This document shows, in pieces, positions 23,717 to 33,642 of a stretch of DNA of 64,000 bases; the first letter of the stretch is position 1, and each line of letters begins with the position of its first letter. The stretch is from the NCBI RefSeq assembly GCF_024323335.1, contig NC_066584.1, forward strand, positions 272,467,618 through 272,531,617, given 5' to 3'. The stretch is from Lathyrus oleraceus. Lineage: Eukaryota > Streptophyta > Magnoliopsida > Fabales > Fabaceae. The notes beneath the pieces were generated by a model, which worked only from the letters and a program-made list of their open reading frames with translations, was not told where the DNA came from and searched no databases. A program made the position numbers and the translations under genes.

Positions 23717-25186
23717 AGTGTGGGACACACGCCCGACTAGTGTTGCTTTAAGCCATTTCACCTACGTTAGAAATAGAGACAAATATAAATAACTTGTTCG
23801 AAGAAATTCACAAACTCCATAAAATCACCCATTTTTTTGCCTGGGTCTAATCCGAAGATACATCTCCGAAAATAATGCAGAGTAAATCTGGAGATACATC
23901 TCCGAACACACCTACAATTCTCTCAGTCATGGCAGATACGCCATTTATTCCCTAACAGTCCCAAAAAACCTCAATGCATGTTCTTCTAGCCTATCAATTT
24001 TGTTTACACTACTACCTAATGTGCCTAAAACAACTAATTTTTCCTAAAAACCTAACTACAAATTAAAACATAAAAAGAAAATAAAATTTGAAAAACTTAC
24101 CAAATGAAATTGATTGATGAAAAGGAGCAGCATGGATGTTATGAGATGCTGGAAAGGATGAGAAAGAGTTTCACTGATACTTCAAAGAAAGGATGAGATG
24201 CTTCAATTGTTGGAAGAGGGAGAGGTCAAGTGTTTTTTCTGTAAGAACTTTTGAGAAAATGAAGGAGGAAAATGGAAGGGTGTGTTAGAATAAGATTTGG
24301 TTTTGCATCTAGACCTTGAGTTTTAATGATAACAATATTGTATTTATGTGAGAACAATTTTGGTACCTAATGGTTTGTTACTGTGTAGCTTTAATAACCA
24401 GTTCTGATTCTGATCATATGATGTGCAACATCATCAGTTTCTGAACTTTGCGTTCCAAATCCGCTTCTGCGCTGCTTTTAGAAGTTCTAAAAGACGTCAA
24501 TATTGTTGTTGCAATGCTCTTTCTGCTTTTGTGTTATCTCACCCATCAGAAGCTTCTGAGGATACTCTATACTGTTGTTGCAATATTCTCTTAGTTTTTG
24601 CTTCTGGATGTGACTCTGATCAACAAACTTTTGAAGAATAGCAAGCTTTTGAAGTTGTGTTATGTAGTTGAAGATTCTAAAGATCTCAAGACAGACGATT
24701 GAAGTTATCAAGGTTCTGACTAAGGATTCTAAAGACTCTGAATATTATGAAGACACTGAAGAACTCAAGTCAGACTTCCGACGTTGTCAAGGTTCTGAAG
24801 TTTCTGAATTCAGCTCCTTACTTCTTCATTTCATGCTTCAATCATTTTTTTTCCAGAAGCCAATGAATCTGAAGATAAGATCAAATGGGAACGTGATCAA
24901 ATAGTACATAGTACAAATCGAACAACCTTTCCACTACCTAATTTCATGGGCAAGGACTATACTATTCATCACACATGTTACTGAATATGTGGGTGAAAGG
25001 ATAGTACATGGTATCATTCCTTTCTCATCCAACAGTAGACAACCGCTCAAGGAGTGTAATACCCCAAAATTTACCCTTCAGTTTTTCCAAAAAAAAAAAG
25101 AAAAAAAGAAAAAATAAATAAATAATTAAAATATAACAAATTTTGGGTCTCCCTCATTCCAAGCCCACAAGTCCACGAAAATCAGC

Positions 25187-25194
25187 TATAAATA
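25187..25194 (+). promoter_or_regulatory. TATA box of the Ogre 5' LTR
   Basis: TATAAATA, about 130 bp inside the LTR, preceded by GC-richer sequence. It would place transcription start near 25220, so most of the LTR would be R-U5. The same motif is at 39410-39417 in the 3' LTR. Confidence 0.55.
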
Positions 25195-25600
25195 TAAGAG
25201 TTTCAGTAGGGTTTCAGACACTTGGAAATTCCCTGAGAAATAGACTTGGAGTTCACGTGGAGTTTCAAACCTAGGAACTACTCTGCAGCAACCTTCGGGC
25301 AGCCCTGAGGAGTTCATTCCGCCTCACGCAAACCCTAAACGTTGCTTCGCCAATCCGGCCTTGCTTTCCAATTTTAACAGGTCTCTCATCAGGTATGCCT
25401 CTGTTCCTATTACTCTATGCCTCGGGTTGAATACTGAATATATGAGGTAACCTCAGGCTTGGCCCACAGGGTTATATTTGTGTATGAATATGTGATTTAT
25501 GCCTTGACTGTTTAACAATTTCGTTTATGAGGTGAATGCCATAGGATCTGGAATCTTTAACATCGTGCAGGTACCAATGGGAAATCCAAATCCCGCAGGT

Positions 25601-25668
25601 GCTCGCTAGCCGCTTCGCTAGGCGAGCATGCAGCGAAGCTTCGTTAGGCTTTCGCTAGGCGAAGCAGT
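25601..25668. repeat. Palindrome cluster (GCTAGGCGAAGC type) in the Ogre LTR
   Basis: Repeated inverted motifs such as GCTTCGCTAGGCGAGC and CTTTCGCTAGGCGAAGC within 70 bp. The counterpart is at 39824-39891. If transcription starts at the upstream TATA box, this would be a hairpin in the RNA leader. Confidence 0.75.
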
Positions 25669-26780
25669 CGCGAATGTGACAGTATCTGCTTTATTCCGTT
25701 TTGTTCTAACCTGTTCTTTGTGTTGCCATGGCCTTGTCATCTTTTGATTTCATCCTGTTTGCCTAACCCCTTTTGTTGAGTTTTTGTGAGGGCTCACATA
25801 TTCTCGCAGGGATACCCTCCGGAGGTTTATTCCGATTTCCCGTACTGATTGGTTTTCTTTGATGGCATCAGCTTGGGAGAATCTCAGGGTCGCTTATCCT
25901 TTAATTGCTGTAACTTCGGATCTTGATCCGTGTGGTATTTTACTTCTTCCCTTTTATTTCTACTGTTTCTTAGCTGGAAGACCTCGATAGGAGGCAATGT
26001 TTGAGCCCCTTGGTGGCATTTTTTCTATTTCAAGATATATGTTTTGTGTGATGTGATTGTTTCCCCATAGGATGCGAGGCTTCGCATAGCCTCCCGTTTG
26101 CATGCCAATTTAGGTAGCACTGTTCCTCCGCCTAGGACTTCCTCTTTGCATGCGCGTTCCTACAACGCAAACAAAACCTAAAACCCAAAGCAACACGTTT
26201 ACTCCTTCTACTACAGGCGAGTAAGTCTCCAAAGGTCGAGCATCCGGTAGATTGCGTAGTAACGTTGTTCACCCCGTAACATAATCCATAACCCCGTAGT
26301 TAGTCGAACTACGGCTTGCTCTGATTCTCATTCCAGATGAGATACGTAGGCATAAGACGCGATGTCTTAGCGAGCACAATTACCCCCAACCCATAGGTCA
26401 GCCGAGCTACGAAGACTCTGATTCTCATATTCAGATGAGATACGTATGCAGTGGATGCGACATCCGCGCGAGTCATTTCTCTTAACCTTTTTAGTAAATA
26501 GCACATTAGGCAAAACCATACCCTTTAAACAGAAACCGCATAAGTGGATCCCGTAGAGTACTACGGATGCGTAGGGGTGCTAATACCTTCCCTTCGCATA
26601 ACCGACTCCCGAACCCAAGATTTGGTTGCGAGACCTTGTCTTTTTCTTTCCTATTTTCAGGTTTACTTCGAGCGTTTCCTTTCCCTCCTTTGGGATAAAT
26701 AACGCACGGTGGCGACTCTCCTGTCTTTTTTCTTCGCCGGTTGTCTTTTTTCGCACTGTATTTTTTCAGGTTGCGACAGC

Positions 26781-26798
26781 TGGCGACTCTGCTGGGGA
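26781..26798 (+). other. Ogre primer binding site, tRNA-Arg type
   Basis: TGGCGACTCTGCTGGGGA begins two bases after the 5' LTR. Ogre/Tat elements are reported to prime from tRNA-Arg, and this sequence is of that kind. The exact tRNA match needs a tRNA set. Confidence 0.75.
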
Positions 26799-27698
26799 GT
26801 GTAGAAGTTGACCTCTTGCTGGTCCATCTTCCCTAAGCGAGTCCTTCCTAGCTTGTGTGTTTTCTTGTTTATTGAGTGTTCATTCTTTTGTGCAGTTACT
26901 TATTTGCCTAATTGCATTCATGTACATATGTTTGCTGTATCTGCTGCTGTTTGTTTGTTTGTTGGGATGGGATGTTCTACGAGAGATAAGCCCATTACCC
27001 AGGCTTGAGTGTACACACAGGTTTTAGAGTGGATGTTCATGAGGCTTGCGTGGTATGTTGCTGCGTTAAGTCGTTCGTGAAGAACCACACCCAGACGAGG
27101 TTTCTCTTGGATATACTATGTCCTACGGATGTTCCGTAACGACATAATATTCCCCTAGAAATTGTCGACTCTGGTGACCATTTCCCGAGAACTCAGTCGA
27201 GGCCTCTCCTCCGAGACGTGATTATGTTAGCTCTGGTGGGCACATTCTCGCTGATCAATCCGAGGACCCCGAGACTGGGAACTTGCTTTAGGATGTCCTG
27301 TTGAGGGGAGTCAGTGGAGGTCTTTTATTCCGTAATAATGCCAAACCTTCAATGGTAAACGTATTATTCGCGACTGAAGGGCTGAAGTTGACGAACTTCT
27401 GTTCTTAGAACCTACAAGTGAGGGGCGGGCTAAATTCAGGAAACCTTAACCTCCAACCAACCCGGTTTTCTGGAGCAGTGCTTTGATCTCGTATTATATT
27501 CCTCAGTGGTTTTCTCTTCAGACAGTGCAACCTGACAAATGCTCAAGCAGATACAGCGATCCTGATTGACATGCCGCTGCATTGCATTCACATCATCACA
27601 TCATTTGCATTCATATCATTTAACACATGTTTATCCATTTCTAGGGGGTTTACATCTTCTTCTTGATTCCGGTCGGGGTTTTTCCTGGTTCTCTTAAG
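26799..27698. other. Ogre 5' leader, non-coding
   Basis: Nine hundred bases between the PBS and the ORF1 start codon, with only short frames. Such long leaders are usual in Ogre elements. The sequence is less AT-rich than the flanks. Confidence 0.6.
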
Positions 27699-29549
27699 AT
27701 GGATATTGGCAGAAAGAGACTCGTCGCCTACAAGTTTCCGGTGGTCTGTTTGGAGCCCATCCAACAACTGATGAAGTTAATGGATCCTGGTTCTCTAGAA
27801 GGATTCCGAGAGGATTACGGTTTAATTCTAAGTTTCGTCGCGGTCCTTTCCAAAGATCAACATGATGCTCTCTTCACACTACTGCAGTTCTATGACCCTC
27901 CATTGAGGTGCTTCACATTCCCGGATTATGTTTTGGTCCCTACTTTGGAGGAGATTGCCAGTTTTCTCAGAATTCCCATCAAGTCACAGTTGCTATTCTA
28001 CAGCTCGGAGTGTCTGCCCGATCTCAGCATGGTTGCTTCAACCACATATTTGAGGGAATCAGTTTTGAAGGCTAATATGTGTCAGAAGGGAGAAGTTAAC
28101 GGTTTTCATCTGAGTTTCTTATTGGGAGAAGCAAAGAAGAAGCTTGAAGATGGTGACCAGAGGGGTTTCAATGCTGTGTTGGCTCTTTGTGTGTATGGGA
28201 TTGTCTTGTTCCCTAATGTCGCCAAATTTATAGACGTAGATGCCATACGCCTCTTCGTGTTGGGAAATCCAGTGCCGACCTTGCTGGGAGATTTCTTTCA
28301 TTCAGTGCACCACAAGAATAAGAATAGAAAAGGAGGATTGTTGAATTGTTGTGCGCCTTTGTTCTATAAGTGGTTCAGTTCTCACCTACCCAAGTCAGGA
28401 GCATTCATTGATGTCAAGGACTCGTTGAGTTGGTCAAAGAGATTGATGGGGTTGAGAGCTGAAGATATTTCTTGGTGGTCTGACCGGAGTTTGCTTCGGG
28501 CAGATATTATTCACAGTTGTGGGAACTTCCCGAATGTTCCGTTGGTAGGAAGAAAAGGAGGAATCAACTATAATCCTTCTCTGGCAGTTAGACAGTTTGG
28601 ATATGCCTTAAGAACTCCGCCGGTGGAAAAGGATGTGGAAGAGTCTCTGTTTTTCCATTCTTCGCCTGATTTGACGGTATCCCGTAAGGCAGCTGAGGCC
28701 TGGCTCAAGGTGATCAAGAAAGGAAGAATTGTTCTTGGGAAAGGAGATTGTAGAGCTTACCCTCAGTATGGAGAATGGCTTCAAGGAAGAATCGAAGAGT
28801 TTGGTCTACCGTTTCCTATTGAAGAACCCTTGTATTCACCTACTCTCGAGCAGTCAGCAACGGTGAGCCGAGAGGAGTATGACAAGTTGAAGAACACCAC
28901 AGAAGGACTTCAAATCGAGAACTCGGAGTTAAGGGAGAAATTGCAAGACTGTATGCATCGATTCCATGAGTCAGAATATCAGAAGGAGGAAACCGTCAAA
29001 TTGCAAGAGGAAGCTGAAAGGAAATTTGCTGTGGAGGTGAATTTCTTCAGGAAGACAGACGAAGCCTTGAGATCATCCAGTTCTGAGTTGAGGCGAGTCA
29101 AGCAGCAGTTAATGGATGCTCGTGGTAAATTAGCTGGGTGGCAAGAGCGATGGGATGCATTTTCAACTTCTCGGAAGACAAAGGAGGAAGAGACGGTGGC
29201 TGAACTGACTGGTCAGATAGAGAAATTGAAGACTTTGCTGAAGGGGAAGAACCATGAGCTGCTGTGTACCCGATCAACTAATGGTTATATCACAGATCAA
29301 CTCAATGAGGCTCAAGGATATATCGAAGAACTCAAGACGCTGGCAAGTTTGAAGAAATCCAGACTTGAAGAGGTATTTGGAGAAGATGATGGGAATTACT
29401 ACAAAGAACACATCAACGAACTGGATAGGAACATTCGCAAGAGGAATCTGCTTATCCGGCGTTTGACAGAATCTCCAGATCATCCTGACACGGTGGCGTT
29501 ACTGGATGAAGTGAGGAACGGTCCTTATGGGTTGTATACAGGAGGCTGA
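27699..29549 (+). CDS. Ogre ORF1, protein of unknown function
   Basis: An intact frame of 616 residues, starting at the first ATG (MDIGRKRL) in a frame open from 27663. The N-terminal two thirds is a globular region (DYVLVPTLEEIASFLRIP, CVYGIVLFPNV, FYKWFSSHLPK) that resembles the plant DUF7745-type domain found in proteins of this kind. From about residue 390 to 600 it becomes a charged coiled coil (NSELREKLQDCMHRFHESE, EEAERKFAVEVNFF). No catalytic motif, zinc finger or signal peptide is evident. ORF1 upstream of gag defines Ogre elements and its role is not known. It ends 395 bp before gag. That the frame is undamaged fits the youth of the element. Confidence 0.85.
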   Translation: MDIGRKRLVAYKFPVVCLEPIQQLMKLMDPGSLEGFREDYGLILSFVAVLSKDQHDALFTLLQFYDPPLRCFTFPDYVLVPTLEEIASFLRIPIKSQLLFYSSECLPDLSMVASTTYLRESVLKANMCQKGEVNGFHLSFLLGEAKKKLEDGDQRGFNAVLALCVYGIVLFPNVAKFIDVDAIRLFVLGNPVPTLLGDFFHSVHHKNKNRKGGLLNCCAPLFYKWFSSHLPKSGAFIDVKDSLSWSKRLMGLRAEDISWWSDRSLLRADIIHSCGNFPNVPLVGRKGGINYNPSLAVRQFGYALRTPPVEKDVEESLFFHSSPDLTVSRKAAEAWLKVIKKGRIVLGKGDCRAYPQYGEWLQGRIEEFGLPFPIEEPLYSPTLEQSATVSREEYDKLKNTTEGLQIENSELREKLQDCMHRFHESEYQKEETVKLQEEAERKFAVEVNFFRKTDEALRSSSSELRRVKQQLMDARGKLAGWQERWDAFSTSRKTKEEETVAELTGQIEKLKTLLKGKNHELLCTRSTNGYITDQLNEAQGYIEELKTLASLKKSRLEEVFGEDDGNYYKEHINELDRNIRKRNLLIRRLTESPDHPDTVALLDEVRNGPYGLYTGG

Positions 29550-29943
29550 CTTCTGATTTGTTTGTTCCTCTCTTTACTTATTGCTTTGGTACTGTGTAGT
29601 GATGATCCACAGGCTTGTTGTGGAGATCCTCCTTTGATGTATTTTTTGGCTAAGGCCCTTTCCTTGAACTCATTTGTATGATGGTTTCCCTTTATTACAT
29701 CTTGATCTCAGAAGTTTATCCATGACTCGGCCTTCTTGCACTACCCACCTGATGTGAGACTGGAATCAAGGGGGTAGAATACCTTTTGGAATTGATAAAC
29801 ATGTCATTACATTTACATATTCATTGTCATATCTTGCATAACAGGTACCGCTGCGGTGTTCTCATATTGTTTGGTGTTCCACTAGCAGGATAGCTGACTC
29901 AGGCATTCACCGATACGGTACCCGGAGGAATCAACAGAGAGCA
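29550..29943. other. ORF1-gag spacer
   Basis: Non-coding 394 bp between ORF1 and gag, T-rich in its first half. No splice or start signal could be assigned with confidence. Confidence 0.5.
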
Positions 29944-32900
29944 ATGGAAGGTGTACAAGCAGAGCTCGCTGAGATGAGGGCCCGCATGACCCAATTCATG
30001 GATGTGGTTGAAGGGGTGGCTCAGGGACAACAAGAGCTCAGGCAGATGATACAGGGGAATCCCCCTGCTCAACCAGAGACAGTGACTGAACCTCCAGCTG
30101 GAGAGGTTAACGGACCCAGTGGACCGGGGCCTATCCCGATCCCGCATGCCAACCCCGGTCAACATACCGTTCATGATGATCAGGACGATCAGTTTCCCCC
30201 ACTTCAGGAAGACTTTGGCATGGGTCATGGCGTAGACCCCATGTTCAGGAGATTGGAAGAGAGGTTGAAGGCAGTGGAAGGACAGAATCCTTTGGGAGTA
30301 GACGTTGCTGACTTAGGGCTGGTCCCAGGTGTGAGAGTGCCACCAAAATTCAAAGTCCCGGTCTTTGACAAGTACAAGGGCAACTCTTGCCCCAAGACTC
30401 ACGTGCAAGCCTATTTCCGTAAAATGGTTGCATACTCTGATGACGAGAAGCTACTTATGTACTTCTTCCAGGACAGCCTAGCTGGGGCATCCTTGGAATG
30501 GTATATGAGACTGGACAGAGCCCACATCCGTTGCTGGAGGGATTTGGCGGAGGCCTTCGTGAAGCAGTATCAGTATAATGCAGACATGGCTCCGGACAGA
30601 ACTCAACTTCAGAATCTGTCTCTTAAAAGCAATGAGTGCTTCAGGGAATACGCTCAACGCTGGAGGGAGACAGCTTCCCGTGTTCAGCCCCCTATGCTGG
30701 AGAAAGAAATGGCCAACATGTTCATGAATACGTTGCCTGGACCTTATCTGGAGCGCCTGGTGGGGTGCAATGCTTCCAACTTTGCTGATGTGGTCTCTAC
30801 CGGAGAGAGGGTGGAGAATTACCTGAAGACCTGCAAGATCCAAAGTGGAGGAGGATCTTCGTCAGGGGTAAAAAAGCCGTTCGTTGGAGGGCATAAGCAA
30901 AGAGAGGGGGGAGTGAATTCTTTGGCTTCCTATCAGAACAGAGGTGTTAGAAGGAATAATTTTCAGAATTATCATCAACAACCGTATGTTGCGGCAGTGA
31001 CCATTCCAGCTGCAGTGCCACAACAACAACAACCACCGCAGCATCAACCAGCTCAGTACCAACAGCAGCAACAACCGGGTAACAGACCCGCTTATCAACA
31101 GAGACAAAGGATGATGGACCGGCGTTTCGACACTATTCCAATGTCGTACGCCCAGTTACTTTCTAGTCTTCAACAACTACAGCTTGTGCAACTGCGCACT
31201 CTGGCTCCTCCTGTTGGTAGACTTCCGGTGGGTTACGACGCCAACGCTAGGTGTAGCTTCCACTCTGGGGCACCTGGCCACAATATTGAGAACTGCAAAG
31301 CTTTTAAGCACGTAGTTCAGGACCTCATAGATTCAAAGGCCATCGACCTTGCACCGGCTCCGAATGTCGTTAACAATCCCATGCCCCAGCATGGTGGTGC
31401 GAACGTTAACATGATAGAAGGAGAAGCCAAGTCCATTAAGGATGTGTTGAAGTTGAAGACTCCATTGTTGGATATCAAAGGATGCTTGCTGAAGGCCGAT
31501 GTTTTCCCCGGTTGTGGGAAAGTTTGTTTGGATTGTGCTGCACAGGAGAAGGGTTGTTTGAAACTACAGCAAGGTATTCAGGCCTTGCTCGACAAGGGTA
31601 TCCTCCAGGTTGAAGATTTGTCTGTCCGAGGGGTCGAGGAAGAAGGGTTTGAAGGTGCTACTGAGTTCCTAGATGTTGTTCCTGTTGATTCTGCAGTCCA
31701 TGATGATGTATTTACTCTTTCCAATACGGTTGACTCTTTTGTATTTGAACTTGATTCCGATGTTTCGGATGTTCATGCTCCAACAAATGAGGTTTCTGAG
31801 TACGACTGTGACATTGCAACTATAACTATTTTCTATCCAACTAATCAGATCAGTGTGCCAGAAGCGCAACCCGCGCCACCAATGCGACGACCTACTATGA
31901 CCATCACAACCCCTGGTCCTTTACCCTTCACCAGTGAAAGGGCCATTCCGTGGCATTATGGGGGGAGCGTGTATACGCACGATCATAAGGTGGAACGGCC
32001 ACTAAAAGTAGAAGAGGGTCAGAAGCCTGAACTTGAAGGTCCCGCAGTGGATAATGTTGGTGGAATCTGGCGATTCACCAGGAGTGGTAGATTGCTCTCA
32101 CCACCGGTTACCCAAGCTGATAATGCTGATGCTGTGGCGAAAACCAAAGGCAAGCAAGTCGTGAATGAGGGTACCTCTGCACCCCAAGATGGTTCTGAGC
32201 CCACTTTTGCAAAGGACGTGGACGAGTTTCTAAGAATCATAAAGAAAAGCGATTACAAGGTAGTCGATCAGTTGATTCAGACTCCGTCCAAGATATCCAT
32301 TCTCTCACTCCTATTGTGTTCGGAGGCACACAGGGAGGCACTTCTGAAGGTTCTTAATGCTGCATATGTACCTCAGGAGATCTCAGTGAACCAACTAGAA
32401 GGGATCGTTGCCAATGTCCATACAAGCAACGGGTTGGGTTTTACTGATTCTGACTTAACACCAGCTGGACGCAATCATAACAAGGCTCTGCACATCTCAT
32501 TGGAATGCAGAGACACCATGTTATCTCATGTTCTGGTGGATACAGGTTCCTCTCTCAATGTGCTACCCAAGAGGGCCCTGTCGAGGTTAGAAGTAGAGGG
32601 TTTGGTCTTGAAACCTTCAGATCTTATGGTGAGAGCCTTCGATGGTTCTAAGAGATCGGTGTTTGGAGAGGTGGAATTGCCAATTCTGATTGGATCACAA
32701 ACCTTCAACACTGTCTTCTACGTGATGGATATCAGTCCTTCCTACAGTTGCCTGCTGGGTCGGCCTTGGATCCATAATGCTGGGGCAGTCTCTTCAACTC
32801 TACATCAGAAGGTTAAGTTTCCGGTCAACGGACGAATTATCACCGTCTGTGGTGAGGAGGACATCCTGGTCAGTAACCTGTCTACATTCAAGTATGTAGA

Positions 32901-33330
32901 AGTAGAAGGTGAAATTCATGAGACTCTGTGTCAAGCTTTTGAGTCAGTTCAAGTCAAGGATGCAGCTCCGGTGGAAGAAGTTAAAGCGGGTGCCTCTATC
33001 TCATCCTTTAAGCAGGCACGGGCCGTGGTGGATTCAGGTGTTGCTTCTGGTTGGGGGCGTCTGTTGGAATTACCAGTGAAAGAGGATAAGTTCGGGATTG
33101 GGTACCAGCCAACTCTGACTTCTACAACTTCAGCACTTCAGACTCTTCAGGGGCCGATCACTTTCTCTAGTGCTGGCATCATTCAGTATGGTCAAGTCTC
33201 TGCAGTCAACGAAGAAGATGGGGATAGTGACTGCGACATCAACAACTGGGTGCGTCCGAGGATCCCGGGTGAAGTCATCAACAATTGGTCTTCTGAAGAG
33301 ATTGTTCAAGTCACTCTTCTTGAAGAGTAA
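29944..33330 (+). CDS. Ogre gag-protease polyprotein
   Basis: Intact frame of 1128 residues. Residues 1-110 are acidic and proline-rich after a short coiled coil. The gag capsid core runs from about 130 to 300 (FKVPVFDKYKGNSCPKTHVQ, LMYFFQDSLAGASLEWY, RDLAEAFVKQYQYN). A glutamine-rich stretch follows (about 345-390). A modified zinc knuckle, CSFHSGAPGHNIENC, lies near 436-450. The aspartic protease has the active-site DTGSS at 866-870, with LLGRPWIH about 70 residues later. The tail contains VNNWSSEE. Gag forms the particle and the protease cuts the polyprotein. The frame ends in TAA 0.3 kb before the RT domain, which is in a different frame. Confidence 0.93.
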   Translation: MEGVQAELAEMRARMTQFMDVVEGVAQGQQELRQMIQGNPPAQPETVTEPPAGEVNGPSGPGPIPIPHANPGQHTVHDDQDDQFPPLQEDFGMGHGVDPMFRRLEERLKAVEGQNPLGVDVADLGLVPGVRVPPKFKVPVFDKYKGNSCPKTHVQAYFRKMVAYSDDEKLLMYFFQDSLAGASLEWYMRLDRAHIRCWRDLAEAFVKQYQYNADMAPDRTQLQNLSLKSNECFREYAQRWRETASRVQPPMLEKEMANMFMNTLPGPYLERLVGCNASNFADVVSTGERVENYLKTCKIQSGGGSSSGVKKPFVGGHKQREGGVNSLASYQNRGVRRNNFQNYHQQPYVAAVTIPAAVPQQQQPPQHQPAQYQQQQQPGNRPAYQQRQRMMDRRFDTIPMSYAQLLSSLQQLQLVQLRTLAPPVGRLPVGYDANARCSFHSGAPGHNIENCKAFKHVVQDLIDSKAIDLAPAPNVVNNPMPQHGGANVNMIEGEAKSIKDVLKLKTPLLDIKGCLLKADVFPGCGKVCLDCAAQEKGCLKLQQGIQALLDKGILQVEDLSVRGVEEEGFEGATEFLDVVPVDSAVHDDVFTLSNTVDSFVFELDSDVSDVHAPTNEVSEYDCDIATITIFYPTNQISVPEAQPAPPMRRPTMTITTPGPLPFTSERAIPWHYGGSVYTHDHKVERPLKVEEGQKPELEGPAVDNVGGIWRFTRSGRLLSPPVTQADNADAVAKTKGKQVVNEGTSAPQDGSEPTFAKDVDEFLRIIKKSDYKVVDQLIQTPSKISILSLLLCSEAHREALLKVLNAAYVPQEISVNQLEGIVANVHTSNGLGFTDSDLTPAGRNHNKALHISLECRDTMLSHVLVDTGSSLNVLPKRALSRLEVEGLVLKPSDLMVRAFDGSKRSVFGEVELPILIGSQTFNTVFYVMDISPSYSCLLGRPWIHNAGAVSSTLHQKVKFPVNGRIITVCGEEDILVSNLSTFKYVEVEGEIHETLCQAFESVQVKDAAPVEEVKAGASISSFKQARAVVDSGVASGWGRLLELPVKEDKFGIGYQPTLTSTTSALQTLQGPITFSSAGIIQYGQVSAVNEEDGDSDCDINNWVRPRIPGEVINNWSSEEIVQVTLLEE

Positions 33331-33642
33331 TTTTCTTTGTTTATTCATGCATATCCAAGTCTTACGTTCCACCCAGGGCGTAACGACTCATTGTAGGGCC
33401 CGTCTATGTGACACTTGCATTTTTTTATCATAAATAAAAGACGTCTTTTCGCATTCAAATATTTCGTTCCTTGTCTTTCTATTTTTGCAGTTTTTCAAAG
33501 AAAAATATATAATAAAAAAAAAATAATAATAAAAAAAATGGCAATGTTTTGTTTAGTTTCCATATTTTTTTTCACACTCATAAGCACATACCATCACTCA
33601 TGCAGATGCACATCACCGGATCCTATTGATAACGGTTCTGCT
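33331..33642 (+). other. Gap between Ogre protease and RT; candidate intron
   Basis: A T- and A-rich gap with stops separates the gag-protease frame from MARFDFENP of the RT frame. Ogre elements are known to have an intron here whose removal fuses the frames. A pyrimidine-rich tract ending CTCATGCAG at 33597-33605 is a plausible acceptor. I cannot fix the donor. Confidence 0.5.

Larger units (their letters stand above)
25055..26778 (+). repeat. Ogre 5' LTR
   Basis: TGTAATACCCCAAAA at 25055 to GGTTGCGACA at 26778, 1724 bp. Every landmark recurs in the 3' LTR at an offset of exactly 14223, including an 11-A homopolymer. It contains a TATA box near its 5' end and a palindrome cluster at 25601-25668. 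Confidence 0.95.

Noticed and set aside
26309..26506. Minus-strand frame repeated at 40532-40729
   Set aside because: It lies in the non-coding LTR and recurs only because the LTR does.
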